A program made the translations under genes and the position numbers. This document shows positions 36,510 to 47,540 of a stretch of 64,000 nucleotides of DNA, one piece after another. Position 1 is the first letter of the stretch. Every line of letters begins with the position of its first letter. Origin of the DNA: Bombardia bombarda (Eukaryota > Ascomycota > Sordariomycetes > Sordariales > Lasiosphaeriaceae). Below the pieces are notes generated by a model that was not told the origin of the DNA, ran no database searches, and saw only the letters and a list, made by a program, of their open reading frames with translations. The stretch is taken from contig JAULSR010000002.1 of NCBI GenBank assembly GCA_030512295.1, positions 7,998,001-8,062,000 on the forward strand, given 5' to 3'.

Positions 36510-38051
36510 GATGGCGGGTTGATCAGTCTAGAGGGCAAATCCGTGAAGCAACCGAGGCATCGATATTGATGGCTTCAATGCGTATATGCTACGGCTGCTC
36601 GAGTTGTCATCAGCAGGTCGAGACAGAGCAGATGGAGCGCGCAAGTTGTTTTCGAGGGGATGCAAAGTAGAGGATGTTAGTGGCAGTGTTGTGGTGGACG
36701 ACGTCGCGATCTCTTTATTCCAAAGCTGCCAAATTCGGGTTACTCCAAACCCGGGAGGAAAGGTTGGATGTGAGGTACGAACATGCAGGATACTATTGCT
36801 GGGTGTAGAAGAAAGTGCATAGGTGTCTAGGTAGGTTGCGGAGGGACAAGTCACACTCACTCAGGTGGACGCAAGATGATTTTATTGATGGAGGGTGGTG
36901 GTGTCAACAAGGTGGGATGCTGATGACGTCTGGGAAAAGACGAGATTGAAAAGTCCCGTCACGCTTTATATCTTGAAGGAAGGAAGCGAGGAGGACGATG
37001 AATCTTCACTCGATCCGACCTTGACCCAAGGTTGGCACATTGATCATGTCGGTTCAATTGCGTCGTGAAGACCAAGATAGTATAGGTAGCTTTCCAAGGT
37101 GGGTGTTTCCAATAATGAAGAGAAAGAAAGAACCGAGAGGATACAGTAAAGAGGGAGATAGGTAGGGAGGAGGTGGGAGTATGGTAGGGTATGTAGAGGA
37201 GGGAAGCCCGGAGCCCACCTGGTTATCACTAATAGTCATCATAGATCCTTCCGTCTGTTCCTTTCTTTACAGCTCGCTTCCTTGTTTCCCCCGCTCGGCC
37301 AGAGAGTAAAGTATGCCATGGCTGTGCCTCCAGGTCGTCGGTGAGCTGATAGCTCCCGCCGGGCGCACCTTCCGCCGTTGGTCTGACATCTATCAGAGTG
37401 GCAAGAGATAGGGAGAAGCTCCATACCTAGGTTAAGGCGCTACCAAGTTACACCGCATGCCAGCATCAAGGAACGCCCACCTTCAAATTGGCCAATTGCA
37501 AACAAGACAGCTCCAAGAGTGAACCTGAGCTCTTTCTATTGATGCACATTCAATAATATAGCCAACGGGTATCTCGGAGATAGCTGGACCACCTTTATGA
37601 TCAATCGGCTGTTCTGCATGAACATCACACATGCGGTCGTTCGGTTTTTGGAGGCAACTGTAAACCCCACTTGCTGGTTCGACTAAGTTAGCGGGGCCCT
37701 CGCCGCTAACACGGTGGAAAAGGCTTGGGCAGCTCCTGCACGGACTCTTCAACGGCGGGGTGACCACTGACCCCCCGCATGGTCAGAAAAAGCCCCGTAA
37801 GGTTCGCGTCATCGACCACAACCCCAGCGGTCAGATCTGGCAGAACTCATTTGCCTGCCGCGGATGAACTTGTGCCTGTGCCTGTGGAGTGCTCTCGGTA
37901 CCCTGTTGGGCTACGGATGCAGTATTGAATCCCGCAACACGAACCACAACACAACACACCACAACAGAACTCGAAACCGGCACCATTTACGATTGCCTTA
38001 GCCCCGAAGCATACGCTGGACGTGCATCGCCTGCGTCGCCTGCATCCAGCC
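36510..38051. other. Divergent promoter region (CBM48 gene and iwr1)
   Basis: 1.5 kb between two gene starts. No supported coding sequence; scattered short ORFs only. Purine-rich stretch near 37110-37170. Confidence 0.45.
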
Positions 38052-39637
38052 ATGTCTCTTCCCCCGGACACGATCCAGGTCAAGCGCAAACGTGGCGTTG
38101 AAGATGGACCTGTTGATTTTCTTCGTTCGTTGACGCCCGATCCCTCCACCTTGTTGACCAAAGGACCCCATGCTGACTTGTATATCCTCCAGGGGTCGAG
38201 GCCAACAAGCGCCATCGCAGCCTATCCGGCGATGGCACCTGGGTATACCAGCGCAAGCAGGTCGACCCAGAACAAGAACTGACCAAACACACTAACGCCT
38301 CCGCCATTCCATCCATCCTGCCGACCAAAGAAGGTGACGAGAACCGACCACTCAAGCCCCTGCGTCGAACCCAAGCGGCGAAGAAACCGCAAGAGCAGCT
38401 TCAGCCGCCGGATCTCAACCTGCCCGAACCGAATAGCGATCTCATGCGCCGCTTCCACCTGTCGAGATCCATCGCCCCGAACCCAGCTATCACTGGCGCA
38501 GGGATCGCCAAAAAGCGCGCTGCGACTGCTGTTTTCGTTGAGCGGAGCACAAAGAAGCCACAGGAAGCGAGGAACATATTATCTCTTCCACAGAGACCCA
38601 AGGCCGGCGGCCCACAAGACCGGCACCCACCGACGCATGCCACGCCCGTGCCAACTGTGAAGGTGTCACCTGCCGCTTCATCAGAACCCGCAGTTGCTGC
38701 CCAAGATCATCAGCACCAGCAGCCTAGCAGCCAGTCCAGGCTCAAACGTCCCGGCTCCAATGCCCGCACCAAGTCGTCGTCGCCTGCGCCGGGAGCGCCA
38801 GGCACAAGGGCCGCACTCCCCCTATCCTTTACAAGTCGCGACCGCGAGGAGTTCAATATGGACCAGCTCGCCCGAGACATGGATGCATATGCCCTCAGCC
38901 AAATCTTCAACAACGTCAGCAGAATGGACCAAGACAGCGCCAAGATCGCTGCAAGAAGCCAGGCACATACCAACGCCGCCCTCAATACCAGCCCTGCAAG
39001 CAAGTCAAGATTTAAGCCCAAGGCCCCTGCGCTGCGGTACCACGAGCGACATCCCGAACAGGTGGTCGAGGCAGAGCGGGCTAAAGCTGCTGCTGCCGCC
39101 GTTGCGGCACAACAACACGATGCGGACATGATGGACATCGACGACGAAGATGGCACAGACGACGAAGACTACGTCGTCGAGACGTACGAGCGAGTTCCCG
39201 CCAGCCGTCTCAGAGACCAAGTCGTGCCCCCGCACAGAGTCGGTCTCTTGGTCTTCGACTCGGAGCCTGATAGAGCAGACTTCTTCTACGGCGAGGAGGG
39301 CGATAGCGACGACGAGTACCTGGAAGATGACGAGGACGAGAATGGTATGTATACTCACAAATATCTTCACCCCCCCCCCCCCCCCCCCCCCCCCTGTGTT
39401 ATTGCTATTAGAAGAATGCTGACTTCTTATGAAAATATAGCCGAGAACTACTACACAGCCGACTACCCTGAAGAGGAAGTCGACTGGGACGACGAGTTTG
39501 ACCGGAATCCATATCTCTTTCAGACCAAAAACGCGTCCGATGAAGAAGAGTACGATGAAAGTGGGTTCCTTGATGATGTATGGAATAAGAGCGGTGGTGG
39601 TGGTGGTGGTGGATCGAAGACTGGCGTTCCGTTCTGA
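38052..39637 (+). CDS. iwr1: Iwr1-like RNA polymerase II nuclear import factor
   Basis: Exons: 38052-38124, 38193-39344, 39441-39637, giving 473 residues. Iwr1 binds assembled RNA polymerase II and carries it into the nucleus through an N-terminal nuclear localisation signal. The N terminus MSLPPDTIQVKRKRG, followed after intron 1 by FLRVEANKRHR, is the family signature. The acidic C-terminal block EDEN|AENYYTADYPEEEVDWDDEF is the Iwr1 domain. Intron 1 (68 nt) has a weak GTTCGT donor but gives the expected FLRVE junction. Intron 2 is 96 nt, a multiple of three without a stop, so it can be mistaken for coding sequence; it has a GTATGT donor and holds a run of 25 C. The middle is disordered, with a helical region around DQLARDMDAYALSQIF. 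The C terminus carries an eight-glycine run. Confidence 0.9.
39370..39394. repeat. Run of 25 C inside iwr1 intron 2
   Basis: Homopolymer between the donor at 39345 and the acceptor at 39440. If translated it would give a poly-proline stretch; splicing removes it. Its length is likely to vary between strains or sequencing runs. Confidence 0.95.
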
Positions 39638-40446
39638 GTTACGGTTACCCCCTTTTCCTGTAATACCACTTTTGTGATGTGTGTTTTGTATATACCCGTG
39701 TCTTATTTTTGTATCGCCCCTTTCATGACTGACCGTGATTGGGAAGATTATATTTGCACTTTGTTTGTGATTCGTGGTGATTAATACGACACATGGCAGG
39801 TTGGTCTGGGGGGTAGCGGGTTCGACCCGACATGGTTGGTGGGTGACTGGGATTGTTTCCAAAATACAATCCACTATGGTTACAGTCGGTTTGAAGCGAT
39901 GAACAAAAATATATAGAAAATGACACCTCAATGGGTTTAAAGTATCAGTGCAACGTTTTATCTTTCATGCTTATCAATCGTAGGTGAATCTATTAGTGAG
40001 AAGGTGAACGCCCGAGCTGTGCGCAAAAGAGAAGATGTCTAAACGCTTTACATCACAGCAGCAGTCACGTACGTGAATAAATAGGTAATACATACCCAGA
40101 GTCATGCTTTAGTGATAGAACAATTGCCTCCAGGACAGGCAAGATAACATTGATTTTGGTTCATCTTACAGCAACTGATACAGACCGCGGGTCTTTTTAG
40201 AAGTACAAACAGAAACAAATGCGGTTCTTTTGACAAGGTATTAAACCGCAAACTCGGCCAGACAAACCCACGATATGAGCCCAGAACCGTTCACCATTTC
40301 TCCAGAGAGGCTGCGTAGCCTTTCTCTCAACATCCAGCCTAACTGAAAATTCAAACCAAGAAAGAGACAATGAAAAAGAAGTGAATAATACCCCCTGCTC
40401 AATGCTACACATAGTAGGAACAAACAAAACATAACAAAACAGCCAG
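39638..40446. other. Intergenic between convergent iwr1 and the Yip1-domain gene
   Basis: AT-richer 3' flanks of both genes. No gene seen; the CGGGTTCGACCCG palindrome near 39826-39838 resembles a tRNA B box but has no tRNA around it. Confidence 0.45.
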
Positions 40447-41632
40447 CTAGCTAATAAAGCAAATACAGCCCAAACCAATGTAGAAGATAAACAAGGGGAA
40501 GACGGCCAGCCCGACTCGGTTCTTGAGCACGCCGCTCCCGCCGAGGATGCTCACGCCAGCAGCCATGGACCAGCCCACCAGGACCAGGTAGACGGGGATC
40601 CTGACGATCCACCACAGCGAGAAAGCCGACAAGAGCGCCGCGATGACAAGCGGGAACAGCGTGTACCCAATGATGCAAACGCTCTGCGCAAACGAACTAT
40701 TATCACACAACATGTCAGCATATCCTCCATCCACAACAAAAGGGTCACCCCCTAAAGAAACAAAAACTCACATATTCCCCCCCAACAGCTTGACCTGCAT
40801 CGTCACCACCGCCTCCCCAATCCACACCAGCGCAAAGATCCCGCTAAACACAATCTCCCTCTGGTCCTTACTCTTCAGACTCAACAGCGCGCTCAGCAAC
40901 AGACAGAAAATCAACGGGCCCCACATGTCCCAGTCCCGCAGCCCCGTCGACATGCCGTTGCTCGGGGTGAGAAGCGACTCGGGGTCCATGACGCGCCCCG
41001 CCAAACCCGCCAGCTCGTCGCGGGTGCCCGACAGCCCCGCGCCGCGCAGGTTGGCGTAGGCGCCGCGCAGGCCGTCGTCGCTCTCAAACATGGTGCCGCC
41101 GAAGAGGTATTTCGGGTAGAGCACCTCGCGCATCTTGGACCAGACGGCGAGCAGGTCGCGGCGGAGCGTCTCCCAGACGGTCTCGTCGATGGTGTTGGTG
41201 GGCGCGCGGCGGTCCTCGCCGGGGATGCGGGAGGTCCATGCGGAGGAGGAGGTGGGTTGGTTGGTGTTGTTGTTGCGGGCCGCGGCGGCCGCGGCGGAGG
41301 AGGAGGAGCCGCCGATGGTGCCTGCTAGGGGGGCGCGGGCTGTGGAGGGTTGGGCGAGGGGGTCGTCGAAGTCGTCGAGGTCGGCTGGGGTGGGAGGGTT
41401 AGTTTGTGGTCCTGTTTTTGGGTGTATATGCTTTCTTGGTGTGGATATACGAGAGGGTGCAGTGGCTTCATGTTGGGGTTGGTTGGTTGACGCGGAAAAG
41501 AAATAATTGCAGCCATGACATGTAAAAGAGTAGAGGAAATTGTTGCGGCTGTTGCGCAATCATACCATCATCGGGATCTATCAAGTCGTCGTCGTCGTCG
41601 ACTGTGGGGGCATTCTTGTATCCAGAGACCAT
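40447..41632 (-). CDS. Yip1-domain Golgi membrane protein, YIPF6/Yip4-like
   Basis: Exons on the minus strand: 41632-41566, 41384-40772, 40696-40447, giving 309 residues. Joins are in frame: DPDD|ADLDDFDDPL and LLGGN|ISFAQSVCIIGYTLFP. YIPF proteins are five-pass membrane proteins of the Golgi and ER exit sites that bind Rab GTPases and other Yip proteins. The YIPF6-type order is visible: NTIDETVWETLRRDL, VLYPKYLFG, LRDWDMWGPLIFCLLLSALL, VTMQVKLLGGNISF, and three C-terminal membrane segments ending in a hydrophobic FPLFIFYIGLGCICF. The N terminus is acidic and disordered, with an eight-residue alanine run at 41275-41298. Intron 1 is relatively long at 181 nt. The fungal ortholog is probably Yip4; I infer this from the human YIPF6 resemblance. 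Confidence 0.9.
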
Positions 41633-42811
41633 TGTCGCTTCCTGGACCGAGCCGGCTGCTGGCTGCCTAGCTTCGTATCGTACTCGTTCGTTACTGAAAG
41701 AGGTTTAAAGTGATCAATTCGATAATATTGTTTCCGTTGCGCTGTTCGTCTATGCGCGTACGTGCGTGTGTGGGTGTGGTTCGGGTGGGCGAGTGTGGAT
41801 GTGTATGTTGATTGTGTGTTGGTCTGGGGGGAACTGATGGAAGCTCCACGGTTTCCTCAAGTGGCCACCGACCGACCGCATCAGCAGTTGACGTTGCCCA
41901 TCGAGTGTGGCCCAAGCTTCATTCTGCTACGTAACCCAGCTCACAACTGACCAAAACGGGAACAGTGGGCCAATCAGGTGTCCGCATGACCGAATGGTGG
42001 AACAGTTTCAGAGACAACTGGCGGCAGGCAACAGCAACAAGGACTGTCCTGTCCCTACGATACCAGTTCGACAGAATCAATATAGCTTTTTTTCCTCTTG
42101 GTAATGATTTGTTTTATTTACCTTTGCGATCTATTTTCTCAAGATCTTGTTTCATGACGTTTTCTCTTGTATAAAGGCCTTAACAGCAGCGTTTCTCATC
42201 GTCTCCTGGACCGTGTTACCTATACGCACAGCTGCACCCAAGGTACAGCATGGAGCAACATAGTCTTGCAACAGCCCCATTATTTACACTATCAAGCGTT
42301 CTGACATCGCTTGCGCCTTCCTCCTTCCGCAATCTGCCGCAGCAACTTGAAGTGCCATCAATAGTCCCGCTGTTAGTGGAGCTTATTTTCTTCACCTTAA
42401 ATTTCTAGGGCAGACTCGACTGATAACAGATCTGCCGGCGCGGGTACAATGACCACCTGCTTTGAGTGGGTAAAACTAGGGTTGCTGCCAGACTTACTAT
42501 TGACTCCTGCTATATTTCAGATTTGGTGACTATTATTTGGAACAGCAGCGAAGAAGAGATTGGTATGTGACGATTTGAGCGACAACATGTGCCCAATGGG
42601 TAATATCAATAAAAGACATAGCGCTAAAATATGAAGTAAACATATGACTTGTGAATGAAATAGGTTGAGCCGCGACGCCTTACATGTTTGCTCATGAGTG
42701 AATCACGATGAGGAAATGCATGAGTGTCCTGAGCATGATGTGGGCATTCTAAGTTCATTGAAGCCTGTTTGTTTCTTTGGGCATTTTAAAGACAGGCGTT
42801 TTGATTGAAAT
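41633..42811. other. Intergenic: promoter of the Yip1-domain gene and upstream flank of the recombinase relic
   Basis: No supported gene. The N-terminal part of the DUF3435-like protein would be expected in the last few hundred bases, but I cannot trace it, so the relic looks truncated at its 5' end. Confidence 0.4.
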
Positions 42812-44775
42812 CAACTTCTTTATTTCGTGACTTACAAACAAGGATCTCTTTTACATTGTGTGAACTCCTTGCGGGTCATCCTTTCTTTCAATATTGCGTA
42901 TGACACCGGCATTTTCCCCCTCGAGCGGCAGCGTGTTCACTTGTCCGGCTGCTACATGATTCTATGCTATACTGGAGCGCGGCCAGCCGAGCTGGTGAAC
43001 AACGAGAGGAAGAGACCGAAAGATGGCTCCCTTGAGGAGCTTTTCGGTGCGAAAGCCATCATGGCAGCTGACGACAGCGGCGCGGTCGAGGACGAAGATT
43101 CTAGCAAGCTCGCTAAGCTTCTCCTTCAAGAGACCATTGCACGGGACCGTCCGAAGGCCCTCTGCTACGAGGACATTCTTATGATGATCGTCCGCGACCC
43201 CGCCACTGGGCGAGCAATCCCGGCTATGTCCATCAAGTTTGTTCATCATAAGGGATACAATAATAAGCCAAAGCCGTATATTAGATCCTAGTCGTGGCCT
43301 ATTATATATACTAATAAATTCTAGGACTATCTTTTTTTTTACCCTTGCTAAGAACTTAATCTTCTGCCCTATCTTGCTCTTCCTCTCCCTTGCGCTGTCC
43401 GATCATGCTTTTGACGCGGGGTCCCTAAAGGATGCGAACTCCGTGCTTGGAGCGAGGGTTCCACGCGGTTTGCAGTCCTTGCCGCTACGATAGAAGAAGT
43501 CCAAGCTAAAAATCCCGTTCTTTCGTCGGGCCTTTCGTGGTGGTACCCTGTCCGAGGACGAGGCTGTGCAATATTCTGTGCTAAGGGATCATATGGGTCG
43601 GCAGAGCCTAGAAGCGGGATTTGAGAAGGCTTGGACGCCCAAGTTTGGCCGGAGAGGCGCTGCCAATACTGCCAATGGTAGGTCGCTATTCCGGTGGGAA
43701 TAGGACGAATTTTAAGCTAATCACTGTCCTAAGGAACGCGCCAGATGCTGTTCGCGATTAGATGATGCGGCACGACCCTAAGTTCTACACGTTCCAGAGC
43801 GCCTATCTGAATGAGATCGCCAAGTTTCACCTTCAAAATGCCTTCCTCGAGGAGGAGACGGAGGACCAGTTGTTTCGATTATTCGCACACGTCAGCCTGA
43901 CCCGTGACCCTCGCGCCACAAGAGACATGGTCCCCGCCGAGGTGTGGGCAAACCGGCCGCCAGACCCGGAGATCTCCGCACTGGAAGAGCAAAAAGCGGA
44001 GCTCAAGCAGGGCCGGTATCGATTTCAGGGCCGAGAGGACGAGGCAAAGATTCAAGCGCTTACAAAGGAGATCAGAAACAAACGGGCGCAGCGCAACAAA
44101 CGGACCGTCAAGGACTATCGAGAGTACTACTTCTACAATAATCCGACGTGGGCCCTTGAGAGTTAAGCGAGGGGGGAGGAGATGGACGAATATACGGAGC
44201 CAGCTATCGACCTCAGCATCCCCGAGCGCGCCCGGCTAGCTGAGATTCTGTGTCACTAGCCCAAGAACCTGACTGACGAACAGATGCTCCAACGAAGAAT
44301 GGAGGTTGTCAACTTATACATAGCCTTGTGCGGCAAGAGGGAGACAGTCAAGCGCAACCGCACCCCGCCAACAGCCTATACCGAACCGCCCGCTACTTTA
44401 GGGTTCACCAAACCCGAAGTTGAGCTCGAGCCCGCGTCCGACCACTTTCCCCTCCTCATGAATACAAACCAGTGTCCTGAGTGCATTGGCGATGAGCGAC
44501 TAACGCTTGGAGAACGGGCGTTTCGGTACTCTCGTCCTACAAAAAGAAATGATCACTTTGATGACCACCATCTGGAGGCGAAGGAGCGTGCCGAACAGCT
44601 TGGTCAACTCATCAAATGCACGCATGAGAAGTGTAAGGACGTGAAGCTATCCACTGTAGATCATTTCAGGAACCATGTCAAGTCGGTCCACAAAATCGTG
44701 CTTCGGCCATCACATCAGGCTCAGGAAAGGCGGGCTCGGAAGCTGATGCATAGACGGTCTCGAAATTCCGGCTGA
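42812..44775 (+). pseudogene. Decayed DUF3435 tyrosine-recombinase-like gene with C-terminal C2H2-type finger
   Basis: DUF3435 proteins are tyrosine recombinases related to Crypton enzymes and to the captains of Starship elements. Matching blocks in order: FNIAYDTGIFPLERQRV, LCYTGARPAELVNNERKRP (catalytic Arg), MSIKFVHHKG, TIFFFTLAKNLIFC, WTPKFGRRGAANTANG, MMRHDPKFYTFQSAYLNE (candidate His and nucleophile Tyr), FAHVSLTRDPRATRDMVP, EYREYYFYNNPTW, IDLSIPERARLAEILCH, FRYSRPTKRNDHFDDHHLE and the finger CTHEKCKDVKLSTVDHFRNH. Two probable introns remain, 43276-43324 and 43678-43733. In-frame stops lie at 43491 (TAG where Trp is expected), 43759 (TAG for Gln), 44164 (TAA for Gln) and 44257 (TAG for Gln). 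All four fit C-to-T change in a CpA context. A one-base phase problem lies at the second intron. The N terminus is missing. Confidence 0.85.
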
Positions 44776-47540
44776 TTCGGATCGATGCGGTGGTGGGGTA
44801 GTTCGGCCAGTGGTCTGCAGTCTGCAGTGCTTTCAGGTCGTGAGAGGTAGGGAGGAAAGTGGCTGCAGGCTTAGACCGTCTTGGGGTTGCCGTAATAAGT
44901 AGTGTCCTTATATTCCAACGAACTGCCTACTCTTCGGCGCTCCCCGAAGATATAGAAGTCATGAGAACCGAGCTTAATCACCCGCTTCCGCATTTCCTAG
45001 ATAAAGAAAGGTGCCCTGTCGTGATATTGGCGTATTGACAACCCGTCCCGTGTAATGACTGGTATCGATTCTGCAAGCAGAGCAGCCGTCACCAGCCACT
45101 ATTTACCAGCCACTGGTCACCAGCACATTCTCTGGGAGCAGATCGCGACTGGAAACCGTTCGTCGACTGCAAGGTTGTAATCCACGACATGGATTGAGGA
45201 GAGATCGTAGAGTCTTCGAAACCTATAACTCAGTCCAAGTGAAATGGGGTGTTGGTGGGCATTGGGCACTGGCAGCCGGGCCGGTCGCAAAGAGGTGCTG
45301 GTGAGCAGTAGTGCAGAGCACTGCGGTAAAAGTAGATAATTGTGAATAGTGTGAATTATTGTCTTGTAGCGAATGCAATTGATGCGTTTCCTCACAGAGT
45401 CGCACTTTGGATACCTCAGTGGCGACATATTGGAGCGAACTAGGTGACAGCCTTGATGTTGAGGCCTTGATACAAATTTCCTTGCGCTGTGTTCCAATGT
45501 AGTACGTAAACCAGACCAGAAATCCCCCTCAAGAAAGGTATGCGAAATGTGATCAATAAGTACTGGCGTACGAGCTGTTGTCCGCCTGCCCCGTAGGCAC
45601 AGAGACGAGGGGGATATATATCTCCGCGCGTAGAAACGGCGGGCTCGACACAGCACGAGTCCGTCGTCCTCCGCGGCGTATTGCGCTCCCCCAATCCCGA
45701 CGGGCAGTCCATGAACGTGCTCGGTGACGAAGTATTTCTTTGCACTGGAGCCACGGACCAGGAGTGTCAACTCAGCAATCCCTCGTACTCCTGCCAATCA
45801 TGCAACTGCCGAGACAGGCAAGAGGCAGCCGGAGAAAGCGGACTCCATCGCCTCTGCGAAGCAGATTCCCTGAACTGACGACAGATGACCCTACCGCGTC
45901 TTCGGAGATGGCCCAGGCCGCTCCAGCCGACGAGGCACGGGGGATCGTCTCCTCGCCCCCTGCACCTCCTGCATAATGTTGCCCCCTCTCGTTTTCAGCG
46001 CAACCAATATGCAGCGCGAGAGCTCACCGAGCGCCCTCGGCGCCGCGGTCTCAGCCTACCAGCTCCCTCCCCTCCTCCCGCTCCACTTCGCGCCTCTCAA
46101 AACAAGTGGGACAGATATGCAGGAAGGTGAGCACACCGACAATAACCCCTCAGCTCTGTAGCGTGCGTCGTGAGTCACCTAGCATCGAGCGAGGTGGGAA
46201 GAGGCCGCGTTATCACGGAATCCTGGCTGATCCCCACGGACTGTGGCATAGCCGGGAGCGGAAGATATCCGAAACGAAGGGGAGGTCGAAGTAGGTTGGT
46301 GCTGCGCCGCCTGCGCGTCCTACTATAGGATGCGGTGCCAATTGGTCCGACCACACAACGGTACGTCCAATCTGCGGGAGGGGAGGCCTCCTCTTGCGCT
46401 ATCGATGTATGCGGTATTTTGGCGGCTGGCCAGCGGGGCTGGGCGATGCGGTTGCGCCCAGGCTTCTCCAGGCAGACATGGCGACGGCCTCATCCCCAAG
46501 GACCACGGAGAGGATGCAAGCGAGGAGACTTGAGGCGCAACACGGTAAGACCTCGCCGCTCAGCGCAGGCCAGCGAGGGTCAGAGTCGAGCCGGCATCGA
46601 GATGAAATGACGGGTATCGCGAGATCCCGAAGAACGACAAGCAGCGCGCTGAGGTGCGCTGGACAAAGGGGTGGGTCGCGGGTAGTGAGAGATGGACGAA
46701 AATGACGGCGTGATGTGACGAGGGCGCACTCGAAAGAGAGAACAAGAACGGATGAGGCGTAGCCGAAATGAAGGATCAAAAGTGCGGCCGCCACGGTGCA
46801 TAGCTGGTGCAATTGTGATGGTGGTGAATGCGAGATCGAAGACAGAAGGTCAAGAGTGCAAGAAAAAGACGTCGGGGGAGGGAGTTCTTATTTATGCCAG
46901 GCGCAATGACGCAGAGTCGCACGGGACGATGGAGGGGCCGCGCTAAACCAAATGAGGAGAGGTGGGGGAGGGCGCCATTCCCGGAGCGTGCAGCACCGTG
47001 TTCGCTATTACGGACAGGGAGGGATTCACAATTGTAAACTGTTCATTTTCCTATTGTCCCTTATGGTTCTGGTAGCCCCCCACCTAAGACGTTAGTCTGC
47101 CAAGCTATGCACGTGCGGAGCCCCCCAAATTTTCTGTTCAAGTCGCCTCCAGTCCCCAGTCTTGCAGACAAGCGCCCAAAACGCGACGAGAAGTGCCATC
47201 AGCTAGAACCTCACCTGCGAGCCGAAATCTCCAACATATCATTTTTTTCTGTCCAGCTCTACCACGACGCTGTCACATTCCTGCGCGAACCAGCACAACG
47301 TCTACAAACCATCAATCAGAGTCTATTCTCTATTACCTACACCAAACTCCACGACGGTTTTGTGGTCGTCGAATTGGGATTGCGAATTGCGACTTGCGAC
47401 TGCCTCGGAAGCTTTCCATATTCTTCGCGCCACACTCGATGCTTTAGCTTTTTCGATACCGTCCTTCCCACCCACGCATCTCTCCCAATCCCCCTACCCT
47501 TATGTAGGAAGCCTACGCCGATTGCGAACTGTAGGACAGG
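44776..47540. other. 2.8-kb interval after the recombinase relic, no intact gene
   Basis: Several 60-220 residue ORFs exist on both strands, but none has recognisable domains or continues across stops. Pieces around 45800-46150 (RGSRRKRTPSPLRSRFPE in one frame, RELTERPRRRGL in another) and 46335-46600 look more protein-like than random and could be remains of further element cargo. I cannot assign them. The last 400 bases before 47541 are the CA/CT-rich leader of the RING gene. Confidence 0.4.

Noticed and set aside
39826..39838. CGGGTTCGACCCG resembling a tRNA B box
   Set aside because: No acceptor stem, D arm or anticodon arm can be drawn around it; the palindrome itself explains the match.
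45117..45797. Minus-strand ORF of 226 codons downstream of the recombinase relic
   Set aside because: No recognisable domain, unusual composition and no adjacent exons; left as part of the unassigned interval.
42812..47540. Complete Starship element
   Set aside because: The recombinase is 5'-truncated and full of stops, no boundaries or target duplication can be seen, and both flanks are ordinary genes within a few kb.
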